Position numbers and translations under genes: made by a program | In this document: positions 1-7,432 of the stretch, piece by piece | How the letters are laid out: each line of letters starts with the position of its first letter | How positions within the stretch are numbered: the stretch's first letter is position 1 | The notes under the pieces: model-generated | Seen by the model: only the letters and a program-made list of their open reading frames with translations | Told to the model about the DNA's origin: nothing | The model's database searches: none | Origin: an uncultured Eubacteriales bacterium | GTDB taxonomy: Bacteria > Bacillota > Clostridia > Christensenellales > Aristaeellaceae | Assembly (NCBI GenBank): GCA_902793325.1 | Contig: CADBCY010000003.1 | Location: 1 to 64,000, forward strand | Reading direction: 5' to 3' | Length of the DNA: 64,000 nt

Positions 1-30
1 GAAAAAGAAGGAAAAGAGGCGTGGACACTG

Positions 31-501
31 ATGCAGGAAACCACAGCGCGAAAACTCAAACAAAAAACAGTGGCAGGTATCTTTATGCTTGCCGTAATGC
101 TTTTCCTGCTGACCGGCTGTGGGACAAGCAGCGTATTTGACGGCTCCAGAATATCCATTGCATCGGAGTTTCAAATGGAATATTCCGTTCTGGACCGGGA
201 GGAAACGGCGGAAGTGGAATTAAAGGCCGGGGATCAGCTCCGGGTTACACTGTCACAAACGAAGGGATGTGTGGATGTGATCGTGCTGCTGGAAGGAAAA
301 GAGCCGATTTACCAGGGAAACGGGCAGCAGAATGCCGATTTTATTCTGGAAATCACAGAAGCAGGGAACTATCACATTTCCGTTTCGGGTCATCAGGCGA
401 AGGGGCATGGCGGAACAACTGATTGTCTGCGGGAAATCCTATCGCATCCTCAGGATGCTAGGGCACGGCAAGGGCGGGTATTCCTACCTGGCGGAGGGTG
501 A
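31..501 (+). CDS. Small lipoprotein with suspect C-terminus
   Basis: A short Lys/Arg-rich N-terminus and a hydrophobic stretch run into the lipobox LLTGC (Cys about residue 30), so the product should be a membrane-anchored lipoprotein. The middle (about residues 45-122) looks like a small beta-rich extracellular domain ending in AGNYHISVSGHQAKG. After that the frame runs for about 34 residues of atypical sequence (HGGTTDCLREIL...), exactly where the kinase gene begins in another frame. This suggests a frameshift or deletion that joined the lipoprotein 3' end to the next gene, so the native C-terminus is probably lost. A purine-rich RBS (about 11-19) precedes the ATG. Function unknown. Confidence 0.6.
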   Translation: MQETTARKLKQKTVAGIFMLAVMLFLLTGCGTSSVFDGSRISIASEFQMEYSVLDREETAEVELKAGDQLRVTLSQTKGCVDVIVLLEGKEPIYQGNGQQNADFILEITEAGNYHISVSGHQAKGHGGTTDCLREILSHPQDARARQGRVFLPGGG

Positions 502-1360
502 CGGGCAGCAAGTAGTGGTGAAGCAAATCCACCATGAACCTTGCGATTATTATGCCTTCGGCAACAAAATCGAAGCGGAGCAGCGGGACTATGAACGCCT
601 GAAAGAAGCCAGCATCCGCATCCCGCAAATGCTGGCCATCGACATGGACGCCGAAAGCATCGTAAAGACGTACATCGAGGGTCCAACCATCTTTGAACTT
701 GTGCGGGATGGCACATCCGTCGCACCATACCTGCCGCAGGTACGGGAGATGGCCGCAAAGTCGAAGGCCGCCGGGCTGAACATCGACTGGTTTTCCACCA
801 ATTTCGTGGTGCAGGACGGGCTGATCTGGTATGTGGATTATGAGTGCAATGCGTACATGGATGAATGGAGCTTTGAAAACTGGGGCGTCCGGTACTGGAG
901 CCGGACGCCGGAATTTGAAGCATATCTGAAAGACCACGATCCCACAATCACGATCCGGGAAGAGCGGCTCACAGTGGAGGAATATATCGACTTCCTCAAG
1001 CGAACCGACCTGGGATCCCAGTACCCCAAAGAGCGGTTTGAGGAGAGAATCGCCCGCCTTGTAAATACGGTTTCCATCAGCCTGACGGCTCGCAATGCGC
1101 AGGGGAAGCTGGTGGGCGCGCTGTACGGATTGACAGATTACGCCTATTGGCTCTATATCACCGATCTGGGGGTGGATAGGGACTATACCCACCAAGGCAT
1201 CGGCAGGCGCCTGATGCAGACCGCGCATCAGCTGGCCGGGGGCGAGAAGTACATCGCGGTATATCTGATCGCCAATAAAAACGCCGTGCCCTTCTATGAA
1301 AAATGCGGTATGAAAAAGGCCGACGACGTAATGCAGTACAATCATGTCGAATGGACGTAG
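407..1360 (+). CDS. Kinase-like protein fused to GNAT acetyltransferase
   Basis: The N-terminal half is a protein-kinase/APH-like fold: a glycine-loop-like LGHGKGGYSYLAEG, a Lys in VVVKQI, a catalytic-loop-like LNIDWFSTNFVV and a metal-binding-like YVDYECN. The C-terminal half (from about residue 200) is a GNAT N-acetyltransferase with the acetyl-CoA loop VDRDYTHQGIGRRLM and the terminal NKNAVPFYEKCGM. The frame is open from 332, but the sequence resembling kinases starts at the ATG at 407, which follows AAGGGG closely. It overlaps the lipoprotein frame by 95 bases, which is unusual. The substrate is unknown; fusions of this type modify small molecules or proteins. The gene lies in the AT-richer first 2.5 kb. 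Confidence 0.75.
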   Translation: MAEQLIVCGKSYRILRMLGHGKGGYSYLAEGDGQQVVVKQIHHEPCDYYAFGNKIEAEQRDYERLKEASIRIPQMLAIDMDAESIVKTYIEGPTIFELVRDGTSVAPYLPQVREMAAKSKAAGLNIDWFSTNFVVQDGLIWYVDYECNAYMDEWSFENWGVRYWSRTPEFEAYLKDHDPTITIREERLTVEEYIDFLKRTDLGSQYPKERFEERIARLVNTVSISLTARNAQGKLVGALYGLTDYAYWLYITDLGVDRDYTHQGIGRRLMQTAHQLAGGEKYIAVYLIANKNAVPFYEKCGMKKADDVMQYNHVEWT

Positions 1361-1486
1361 TTCACGGTGACGTGATTGCTCAAGAAAAAGCTGTTAGAGA
1401 AAAACAGATATGTTACGGGAATAAATTGTCTAAAAAGCTCTACTTACAAGGAGAAAATGCTTTGAGATCTAAAAGTGACAGGCAAC

Positions 1487-1515
1487 TTGACATTTTAGCG
1501 AAATCATGATAAGAT
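1487..1515 (+). promoter_or_regulatory. Sigma-A-type promoter of the toxin-antitoxin operon
   Basis: TTGACA (1487-1492), a 17-bp spacer and TAAGAT (1510-1515), with TG just upstream of the -10. It lies 26 bases before the antitoxin start. The preceding 1361-1486 holds no convincing gene; a 68-codon frame there (from 1303) overlaps the GNAT gene and looks fortuitous. Confidence 0.7.
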
Positions 1516-1541
1516 TGCGCTAAAGCAAGGAGGCGATGCAA

Positions 1542-1829
1542 ATGTCTCAAATCCGACCTGTTTCCGATCTACGCAACAACTTCGCTGATATTTCCCGAAC
1601 GGTTCACGAGACCGGAGAGCATGTCATTCTCACGAAAAACGGCTACGGTGATATGGTTGTCGTGAGCTATGAGGAATACCAGCGCATCCAACATGAGTTG
1701 AGTGTGGTGGCGCAGCTGCGGGAAGCGGAGTGGGAGGCGCGTTCTACCAAGACGCGCTTCACGCACAGCGAAGTGATGGACAGTCTCCGCGATCGTGTCC
1801 GAAAGGCAGCGTTGAAAAACGATGTATGA
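1542..1829 (+). CDS. Phd/YefM-family antitoxin
   Basis: This is a 95-residue protein with the usual Phd/YefM start (MSQIRPVSDLRNNFADISR), a central ILTKNGYGDMVVVSYEEYQ and a charged C-terminal tail. Antitoxins of this family bind the operon promoter through the N-terminal fold and wrap the toxin with the tail. An ATG also occurs at 1536, but AAGGAGG at 1527-1533 is 2 bases from 1536 and 8 bases from 1542, so 1542 is preferred. The stop overlaps the toxin start by 8 bases, as is typical of antitoxin-first pairs. Confidence 0.9.
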   Translation: MSQIRPVSDLRNNFADISRTVHETGEHVILTKNGYGDMVVVSYEEYQRIQHELSVVAQLREAEWEARSTKTRFTHSEVMDSLRDRVRKAALKNDV

Positions 1830-2160
1830 GATAATCTATCTTCCGACAGCGCGCAAACAGCTCGAGGACATCGTCGATTATATCGCGGTTGAATTGGCGG
1901 CGCCGGACGCCGCACTCGATTTCATCGAAGAAGTCGGTAAAGCGACCAAGAGCCTTGCAGAGATGCCCTACCGCCATCCGATTTACCATACCAGTTTTGC
2001 GGTACTGGAGGAAGTGCGATGGATTTCTGTGAAGAACTACAATTTGTTTTATAAGGTTTTTGAGGAAGAAAAAACCGTGGAAATCCGTCGTGTGCTGCAC
2101 CAACTTCAGAACGTAGAAAACAGATTGAATCATTCCAAAGAATCGTATCGGGGAGGTTGA
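1822..2160 (+). CDS. RelE/ParE-superfamily toxin
   Basis: This is a 112-residue basic protein with the RelE/ParE pattern: MYEIIYLPTARKQLEDIVDYIA, then LAEMPYRHPIY, then the core VKNYNLFYKVFEEEKTVEIRRVLHQLQN. Such toxins are ribosome-dependent mRNA interferases (RelE) or gyrase poisons (ParE); the sequence alone does not decide between them. It starts inside the antitoxin gene with no RBS of its own, so translation is probably coupled. The product is complete, with no visible frameshift. Confidence 0.88.
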   Translation: MYEIIYLPTARKQLEDIVDYIAVELAAPDAALDFIEEVGKATKSLAEMPYRHPIYHTSFAVLEEVRWISVKNYNLFYKVFEEEKTVEIRRVLHQLQNVENRLNHSKESYRGG

Positions 2161-2488
2161 TTGGTACGATTGCTGTTATCAATGGTGATAACGATTTGAT
2201 AACAGCCGGTCAGTATAGTCCATAGATACTGGATAATACAAATCGTAGAGCGCATGGATGATCACAAAATCCAAACAAAAATGTAAGGTATCAACAATTG
2301 CTTGCTGAGTGGGAATAATCAAACCTGTTTCAGAACCTCGGGGCGTGCGGGGATTACGGGCCCTCGAATCTGCGCCACGGATTCCTTTTCGGAATCCGTG
2401 GCTTTGCGTCTGGCGAAAGGGAATTTGCGCAATGCCGTTTGGCTTGCGGATGGCCGCGCTTCGATGCGGGAACGCGCTTCACATAAAA
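2161..2488 (+). other. Gene-free spacer at the composition boundary
   Basis: About 330 bases without a convincing gene. Two overlapping frames of about 70 codons (2302-2511 and 2309-2539) have no RBS or recognisable product. The spacer marks the passage from the AT-richer left end to the GC-rich remainder and contains one perfect hairpin (2374-2402). No attachment-site repeat was found by eye. Confidence 0.5.
2374..2402 (+). terminator. Perfect 12-bp hairpin, possible terminator
   Basis: GCCACGGATTCC (2374-2385) and GGAATCCGTGGC (2391-2402) form a perfect stem with a TTTTC loop, followed by only TTT. It may end the toxin-antitoxin transcript about 215 bases after the toxin stop. The short U-tract makes this a weak terminator call. 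Confidence 0.45.
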
Positions 2489-2493
2489 TTGAC

Positions 2494-2521
2494 TTGCAAT
2501 ATTCTGCGTGAGGAATATAAT
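2494..2521 (+). promoter_or_regulatory. Promoter of the small HTH gene
   Basis: TTGCAA (2494-2499), a 16-bp spacer and TATAAT (2516-2521), 38 bases before the HTH start. A TTAG-N6-CTAA-like palindrome (2526-2539) begins 4 bases after the -10 box. Confidence 0.65.
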
Positions 2522-2525
2522 AGTG

Positions 2526-2539
2526 ATAGACATAACTAA
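2526..2539 (+). promoter_or_regulatory. Operator-like palindrome, site 1 (ATAG-N6-CTAA)
   Basis: ATAGACATAACTAA matches the TTAG-N6-CTAA pattern seen at 2779, 8847 and 12160 with one mismatch in the left arm. It covers the expected transcription start of the HTH gene, a position typical of a repressor operator. Confidence 0.5.
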
Positions 2540-2559
2540 CTTGCGAGGCGGGGCGGAAC

Positions 2560-2787
2560 ATGAAGGGGTATGTGTCGGTCAAGGACATCGCCGGAAAGTG
2601 GGGCGTGTCGGCGCGATGGGTGATCTGCTACATCCGGCAGGGGCGCATCCCGGGCGTCGAGCGGTTTGGCAAGTGCTGGGCGGTGCCGGAGGATGCCGCA
2701 AAGCCGGAGCGGCTGCGGACCGGGCCGAAGAAAGCCTCCGCGGGTTCAGAGGGCAGCGCCTTTTTTCATGCACATAAGTTAGGTTAA
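2560..2787 (+). CDS. Small helix-turn-helix protein (excisionase/MerR-like)
   Basis: This is a 75-residue protein whose first about 50 residues (MKGYVSVKDIAGKWGVSARW, then IRQGRIPGVERFGKCWAVPED) form the winged HTH typical of small MerR/excisionase-type DNA-binding proteins of Clostridia. The C-terminal tail is short and basic. A purine-rich GAGGCGGGG precedes the ATG. Proteins of this type are usually encoded near mobile or accessory genes; the target is unknown. It sits between two TTAG-N6-CTAA sites, so it is a candidate but unproven regulator of the following block. Confidence 0.7.
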   Translation: MKGYVSVKDIAGKWGVSARWVICYIRQGRIPGVERFGKCWAVPEDAAKPERLRTGPKKASAGSEGSAFFHAHKLG

Positions 2788-2792
2788 GCTAA
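2779..2792 (+). promoter_or_regulatory. Operator-like palindrome, site 2 (TTAG-N6-CTAA)
   Basis: TTAGGTTAAGCTAA is an exact TTAG-N6-CTAA match straddling the stop codon of the HTH gene and lying 44 bases before the first hydrolase start. I see no convincing -10/-35 pair here, so the operon may also be read from the HTH promoter. Confidence 0.5.
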
Positions 2793-2835
2793 TTATCGGA
2801 CGGGGACTTTGGCGGGCGAAGGGGAGGCCAACCGG

Positions 2836-3624
2836 ATGGATTTCAGGGAATTCGGGAACCGGAGCGGCAAGACGCTGCTGCTGCTCCCCGGCACGGCCTG
2901 CACGTGGCAGCTGAACTTCAAGCGCGTGGCGGACGACCTCGCGGAGAGGTATCGCATCATCGCCGTCAACTACGACGGCTTCGAGGGCGATCCGAGCATC
3001 GTCTTTACCGACATGCTGACGGTGACGGAGAAGATCGAGGACTATATCCTCCAAAACCACGGCGGGCGCGTGGACGGGGCCTACGGCTCGTCCCTCGGCG
3101 GGAGCTTCGTGGGGCTGTTGATCCAGCGGAGGCGCGTGCACATCGACCACGGCTTCATCGGCTCCTCCGACCTGGACCAGGGCGGCAGGGTGAAGGCGCG
3201 GCTCATCACGATGCTCGTCGGGCCGATGCTCTCCGGCGCGTGCCGGAGCGAGAGGAAGCGGGAGAAGCTCAAGGCGAAGCTGCAGAAGAAGGGCGCGATC
3301 GGCGACGGCGAGGACTCGCTGGCGTTCGCCAACGACTTCATCGACAGCATGAAAAACCTGAACCCCAGGACCATCGGCCGCGAGTTCTATTCGGACTACG
3401 TCACGCCGCTGGAGGACGACATTCACGTGGACGACACGACGGTGCACGTCGTCTACGCGCTGAAGATGGGCGGGAAGTACGGCGAGCGCTACCGGCGGCA
3501 CTTCCGCGACCCGGACACCCATGAATTCGACATGAAGCACGAGGTCTGGCTCTACGACGACCGGTGGCGGCAGCCAGTGCTGGATATGATCGACGACTGC
3601 ATGAACAGTGGGGAAGCGGAATGA
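2836..3624 (+). CDS. Alpha/beta hydrolase
   Basis: This is a 262-residue protein with an alpha/beta-hydrolase layout: strand-turn LLLLPGTACTWQLNF (oxyanion region), YRIIAVNYDGFEGD, and the nucleophile elbow GSSLGG (Ser in AYGSSLGGSF). A clear terminal His-containing motif is not obvious, so the triad is incomplete by eye. The frame opens with a TTG at 2809, but AGGGGAGG at about 2819-2826 points to the ATG at 2836. It heads a run of co-directional genes to 8741 with short gaps. Substrate unknown. It is a distant paralogue of the genes at 5653 and 7433, with the same size and the same pattern of a 'YDGF' segment and nucleophile elbow. Confidence 0.75.
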   Translation: MDFREFGNRSGKTLLLLPGTACTWQLNFKRVADDLAERYRIIAVNYDGFEGDPSIVFTDMLTVTEKIEDYILQNHGGRVDGAYGSSLGGSFVGLLIQRRRVHIDHGFIGSSDLDQGGRVKARLITMLVGPMLSGACRSERKREKLKAKLQKKGAIGDGEDSLAFANDFIDSMKNLNPRTIGREFYSDYVTPLEDDIHVDDTTVHVVYALKMGGKYGERYRRHFRDPDTHEFDMKHEVWLYDDRWRQPVLDMIDDCMNSGEAE

Positions 3625-3740
3625 AGGAGAAGAAGCAGGGCCCGCCGGGCTGCGCGGACGGGCCCGTGGAGGGCGACGATACCGGGGAACGGGCGGGGAT
3701 GGCTCCGTTGAAGGGAAGGGATGTACGGCATGAAAGCTGA
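3621..3740 (+). CDS. Possible 39-codon leader or spacer ORF
   Basis: An ATGA overlap links this frame to the end of the preceding hydrolase; it runs 39 codons into the next gene and stops at 3738-3740. The peptide (starting MKEKKQGPPGCADG) has no recognisable domain. It may serve only to couple translation across a 105-base gap, or may be chance. The spacer includes a GGGCCCG/CGGGCCC hairpin around 3638-3664. Confidence 0.25.
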   Translation: MKEKKQGPPGCADGPVEGDDTGERAGMAPLKGRDVRHES

Positions 3741-4491
3741 TTACAAGAACTGGATGCCCAAGGGCATGATCTGGTCGTTTCTGGGCGGGGCGGTGCTGTC
3801 CCTCGCCCTGTGCCTGCTTCTGCGAAATATCAAGTGGCTGGCGATCCTCCTCGCGGTGATCGCGGTTTTCTTCGGCGGACTGACCGTCTGGTCGATCCTG
3901 ATGTACCGCGCGTTCTCCTACAACGGCAGGCGCCGCATGTCCGCGCAGATCATCGAGGGCACGGCGGCGCGGGTGAAGCTGCCCGCGGGCGGGAAGTGCC
4001 TGGACGTGGGCTGCGGCAGCGGCGCGCTGGCCATCGCGGTGGCGAAGCGCAATCCGCAGGCGCAGATCGTCGGCATCGACCGCTGGGGCGCGGAGTACGC
4101 CTCCTTCAACCGGGCGCTGTGCGAGCGGAACGCGCAGGCCGAGGGCGTCGGCAATACCTCCTTCCGGCAGGGCGACGCCACGCACCTCGACTTCCCGGAC
4201 GGGAGCTTCGACGCCGTGGTCAGCAACTACGTTTACCACAACATCCCCGGCGACCGCCAGGCGTACCTGCTGGAGACGCTGCGGACGCTGAAGCAGGGCG
4301 GCACGTTCGCCCTGCACGACATCTTCTCGAAGGCGAGGTACGGCGACATGCAGGAATTTGTCCGGAAGCTGAAGGAAATGGGTTATCAGAAGGTCGAGCT
4401 GATCGACACCACGGACGGCGCATTCATGACGCCGTTTGAAGTGCGCTGGATGGCGCTGTCCGGCTCGGCGCTGCTGGTCGGGATCAAGTGA
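3730..4491 (+). CDS. Membrane-anchored class I SAM methyltransferase
   Basis: Two hydrophobic segments at the N-terminus (about residues 15-60) should anchor the protein. A Rossmann methyltransferase domain follows, with motif I LDVGCGSGALAIAVA, motif II-like IVGIDRW, DATHLDFPDGSFDAVVSNYV and the typical LKQGGTFALHDIF strand. The final part matches class I enzymes of the UbiE type. An ATG also occurs at 3721, but it abuts the AAGGGAAGGG purine run; the ATG at 3730 has usable spacing and is preferred. The acceptor substrate is unknown. A second, unrelated methyltransferase of the leucine carboxyl methyltransferase type lies at 11266. Confidence 0.82.
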   Translation: MKADYKNWMPKGMIWSFLGGAVLSLALCLLLRNIKWLAILLAVIAVFFGGLTVWSILMYRAFSYNGRRRMSAQIIEGTAARVKLPAGGKCLDVGCGSGALAIAVAKRNPQAQIVGIDRWGAEYASFNRALCERNAQAEGVGNTSFRQGDATHLDFPDGSFDAVVSNYVYHNIPGDRQAYLLETLRTLKQGGTFALHDIFSKARYGDMQEFVRKLKEMGYQKVELIDTTDGAFMTPFEVRWMALSGSALLVGIK

Positions 4492-4505
4492 GGGGGGGGT
4501 CGAAC

Positions 4506-5012
4506 ATGTCGGCATGGGTCATCGTGATCGAGGCGCTGGCGTTCGCGGCGCTGTTTACGGCCATCGTTCTCACGGCCGCGCGAGGCGACAGGAAGTACAG
4601 CCCGGCGGGCATACACAACTATCCGCCCGATATCCAGGCGGAATACTTCAAGACCCATGAGCGGGTGGAAGTGTCCTATAAGTCGAAGAATGTGCGGTGG
4701 ACCAAGGGCTTCGGCGTGCTGCTCTTCACGGGGATACTGGTCGTCTGCGCGCTGCTGGCCGGGGCCAGGACCTTCCGGCAGGGCTTTGGGCTGGCGTTCG
4801 GGCTGATGGTGTGGATCGGGCTCTACGACACCTGCTTCCTGGACTGGGTGCTGTTTGCCAACCTCAGGATGTTCCGGCTGGAGGGCACCGAGCACATGGA
4901 CGCGGCGTATCACCAGAAGTGGTTCCACGTGAAAGGGATGCTGTTCCCGGGGATCGTCTTTGCGCTGATTCCCGCCGCCCTGGTGGGCCTGCTGGTCTCG
5001 GCGATTCGATGA
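4506..5012 (+). CDS. Small polytopic membrane protein, paralogue of 8241
   Basis: 168 residues with an N-terminal helix, a polar loop of about 45 residues, and then three hydrophobic segments (LLFTGILVVCALLAGA; FGLMVWIGLYDTCFLDW; GMLFPGIVFALIPAALVGLLV). The middle motif GLYDTCFLDWVLFANLRMF resembles AFDIGFFDWFLLCNAGLNF in the protein at 8241, and both end with a WKT/WFH segment before the last helix, so the two are paralogues. A GTG at 4488 overlaps the upstream stop, but the G-rich RBS favours the ATG at 4506. No function recognised. Confidence 0.72.
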   Translation: MSAWVIVIEALAFAALFTAIVLTAARGDRKYSPAGIHNYPPDIQAEYFKTHERVEVSYKSKNVRWTKGFGVLLFTGILVVCALLAGARTFRQGFGLAFGLMVWIGLYDTCFLDWVLFANLRMFRLEGTEHMDAAYHQKWFHVKGMLFPGIVFALIPAALVGLLVSAIR

Positions 5013-5027
5013 AAGGAAGGGTAACAC

Positions 5028-5645
5028 ATGGCTGACAGAAAGACGGCGGCACAGATCATGAAGAAGAAGGGCGTTATCCGGGCGGAGCTTGAGCGGCGCA
5101 TGCCGAAAGAGCAGGCGGACGCGCTCTGGCGGGGAGCGACGGAGCGGCTGGCGTCCATCATGGCACGGTACGCGGATCTGCCCAAAGGGCTGTGCCTCCA
5201 TACGGACGCGCGCATCTTTCCGTCCGCGGCCATCTATCTGACGGCGAAGGAGCGCCTTGGCCGGGAGGCGGCCTTCGACATCGTCGAAGGCGCCGCCGTC
5301 GAGCTGACCGGCCGATATGCGAAGAAGCTGGCCGGGCTGATGCGCGTGCCGGGCATGCGCAGTCTGTTCATCCGCATCTGGAACCCCCTGACCCGAAATA
5401 TGTTCGGGCCGGACAACGGCTTTCAGAACAGGTTCTATCCGAGGGTGAAGGGCGAATACCGAATGGATATTCTCGCCTGCCCCTACTTCCGGTATTTCAC
5501 GGAGCTCGGCTGCCCGGAGCTGACCCGAGTCTTCTGCGAAAACGACGACCGGATGTACGGCAACCTGCCGGGCATCGCCTTTGAGCGGACGGGCACGCTC
5601 GGCAAGGGCGCGGAGCGGTGCGATTTCTGCATCAGGAAAGTGTAG
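5028..5645 (+). CDS. L-2-amino-thiazoline-4-carboxylate hydrolase-like protein
   Basis: This is a 205-residue protein with the C-terminal signature of the ATC-hydrolase family: MDILACPYFRYFTELGCPEL, VFCENDDRMYGN and a terminal CDFCIRKV. Named members hydrolyse L-2-amino-thiazoline-4-carboxylate in a cysteine-forming pathway, but the family is broad and most members are uncharacterised. The conserved Cys, Asp and His/Cys residues cluster in the last 70 residues and suggest a metal or thiol site. RBS GAAAGGAAGG. A paralogue is encoded on the other strand at 10670. The next gene starts 8 bases downstream. Confidence 0.75.
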   Translation: MADRKTAAQIMKKKGVIRAELERRMPKEQADALWRGATERLASIMARYADLPKGLCLHTDARIFPSAAIYLTAKERLGREAAFDIVEGAAVELTGRYAKKLAGLMRVPGMRSLFIRIWNPLTRNMFGPDNGFQNRFYPRVKGEYRMDILACPYFRYFTELGCPELTRVFCENDDRMYGNLPGIAFERTGTLGKGAERCDFCIRKV

Positions 5646-5652
5646 ATAAACC

Positions 5653-6459
5653 ATGAAAGTCTACGAGTTTGGGGCGGAGCATGACAGGACGTTCGTCATG
5701 TTCCAGTGCGCCGCGGAGCCGTGGTGGGTGTTCAGGGATTCCGCCGAGGCGATGGCGCGGGACTATCATGTGTACCTCGTGATCGCGGACGGGCACGACG
5801 AGCAGGGCACGACGTTCGTGTCCATCGAGAAGAACGTCTCCGACGCCGCGGCGTACCTGCGGGCGAAGGGCGTCCGACGCATCGACGGGCTGTACGGCGT
5901 GTCGATGGGCGGGGCGAGCGCCATGCGCTTTTTGGCCACCTACGCACCGGCGCTAGGCGCGACTGCTATTGAGGACATCCCGGTGGAGAAGGCCATCATC
6001 GACGCCGGGATCACGCCCTATCCCTATCCCAAATGGGTCTGCCGCCTGATCGCGCTGAAGGACTGGGTGACGGTCATGCTGGGCACGAAATGCTACGCGC
6101 TGATGAAGCTGTCCGTGCCGCCGGAGCGCTGGACGCCAAAGGGGCAGGACCCGGAGGAGCACTACCGGAAAATCTTCGAGTTTGAGAAGCATCACTTTTC
6201 CGCCCGGACGATCTACAACACCTTCTGGAGCACCAACAACTATTCGATGCCCGACCCGGTGCCGAAGGTCACCGCGAAGATGGAATACTGGTACGGCGAG
6301 GAGGAACGGAAGGCGCGGAAGAACGACCTGGCCTGGGCCCGCAGGGCCTTTCCGCAGATCGTTCCCCGGGAATTCAAGGGCCTTGCGCACGCGGAGCTGG
6401 TGCTGATGTTCCCGGAGCGGTTCCATGATGAGGTCATGCGATTTCTGCGGGAGGAATGA
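5653..6459 (+). CDS. Alpha/beta hydrolase
   Basis: This is a 268-residue alpha/beta hydrolase: MKVYEFGAEHDRTFVMFQC, central YHVYLVIADGHDEQG, nucleophile elbow YGVSMGGASAM, a helical cap (about residues 115-190) and the late His in FKGLAHAELVL, giving a plausible Ser/His pair with an acid in the YGEEE loop. It begins 8 bases after the ATC-hydrolase-like gene. It is closest in pattern to the hydrolases at 2836 and 7433. Substrate unknown; the clustering with methyltransferases suggests metabolism of one small compound. Confidence 0.78.
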   Translation: MKVYEFGAEHDRTFVMFQCAAEPWWVFRDSAEAMARDYHVYLVIADGHDEQGTTFVSIEKNVSDAAAYLRAKGVRRIDGLYGVSMGGASAMRFLATYAPALGATAIEDIPVEKAIIDAGITPYPYPKWVCRLIALKDWVTVMLGTKCYALMKLSVPPERWTPKGQDPEEHYRKIFEFEKHHFSARTIYNTFWSTNNYSMPDPVPKVTAKMEYWYGEEERKARKNDLAWARRAFPQIVPREFKGLAHAELVLMFPERFHDEVMRFLREE

Positions 6460-6506
6460 TTTCCCCGGCATGCGGCTGTGGGAACAGGAAGAAGGGGTGA
6501 GGCGGC

Positions 6507-7430
6507 ATGACGATCCGGTATGAGATCCTGAAGCGACTGGTCAGGGCCGCGAACATCAAGGGACAGTGGGCGGGCATGCGCACGGAGGCGCTGCTGGAGA
6601 GCCGGCGGCGACAGAACGCGAAGAACCGCATCCCCGATTTGAAGGACGACGCCTTTGAAATCAGCCGCGTCGAGGTGATGGGCTGCCCGGTTTTGAAGCT
6701 GATCCACCGGCAGAAGGCGGACCGGGCCAACCTCTTCCTGATCGGCGGCGGCATGATCTCGGCCCCGCGCCCCGGGGCGGTCAAAAAGGCGCTGCGCTTT
6801 GCGAAGGAGACGGGGCTGGACGTGTTCGTGCCGTACTATCCGCTCTGCACCGATTACCCGCTGACGAGGGCCTACGCGATGATCCACGAGACTTATAAGG
6901 TGATGCTCGGGGATTATGACGCGGCGCACATCTCCGTGCTGGGCACGTCGTCCGGCGGCAATCTGGCGCTTGGCATGGTGCCCTACATCAACGACGGCCA
7001 CGGCGATACGCCCATGCCCGGGTACATCATGGCGATCTCCCCCGGCACCTGCGTGGACACGGACGAGGAATGGCGGCGCATGCAGGCGCTGGACAAGCTG
7101 GACGTGGCGATCCCGGCGGAATACATGAGGACCGCCGTGGAGATCATGCGGCACGGCGACGACGGTGTGCCCGAATACATGATCTGGCTGCAAAAGGGCG
7201 ATTTCACGCATTGCCCGCCGGTGACGTTCATGTACGGCAGCGACGAGACGCTCTACGCCTGCGCGCCTTCGTTTGAGGCGGCCATGCAAAAGTATGGCGT
7301 CGATTACGAGATGATCGTCGGCGAGGGGATGTTCCACTGCTATCCCGTCTTCCCGGTCTGCAGGGAAGCGAAGGAGGGCTGGAAGCAGATGATCCGCCTG
7401 GCGAAGCGGGGCGCCGGTTTGAAGGGGTGA
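6507..7430 (+). CDS. HSL/Aes-type alpha/beta hydrolase
   Basis: 307 residues of the alpha/beta_hydrolase_3 (hormone-sensitive-lipase-like) type: oxyanion segment LFLIGGGMI in place of the canonical HGGG, then VFVPYYPLCTDYPL, nucleophile elbow GTSSGGNLAL, acid strand FMYGSDETLY and the His in EGMFHCYPVF. All three triad positions are therefore visible. GAAGAAGGGGTGAGG gives the RBS. The stop overlaps the reading region of the next gene (TGA at 7428-7430, next ATG at 7433), indicating one transcript. Probably a carboxylesterase; substrate unknown. Confidence 0.82.
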   Translation: MTIRYEILKRLVRAANIKGQWAGMRTEALLESRRRQNAKNRIPDLKDDAFEISRVEVMGCPVLKLIHRQKADRANLFLIGGGMISAPRPGAVKKALRFAKETGLDVFVPYYPLCTDYPLTRAYAMIHETYKVMLGDYDAAHISVLGTSSGGNLALGMVPYINDGHGDTPMPGYIMAISPGTCVDTDEEWRRMQALDKLDVAIPAEYMRTAVEIMRHGDDGVPEYMIWLQKGDFTHCPPVTFMYGSDETLYACAPSFEAAMQKYGVDYEMIVGEGMFHCYPVFPVCREAKEGWKQMIRLAKRGAGLKG

Positions 7431-7432
7431 CC

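Noticed and set aside
1303-1509. 68-codon frame after the GNAT gene
   Set aside because: It overlaps the GNAT 3' end in another frame, has no RBS and ends inside the toxin-antitoxin promoter.
2320-2410. tRNA-like stretch (CTCGAATCTGCGCC)
   Set aside because: No GTTCGA T-loop, no acceptor stem and no cloverleaf could be drawn; only a simple hairpin is present.
2560-2787. Phage integrase/excisionase module
   Set aside because: The small HTH protein resembles excisionases, but no recombinase gene or repeated attachment site is visible in the window.
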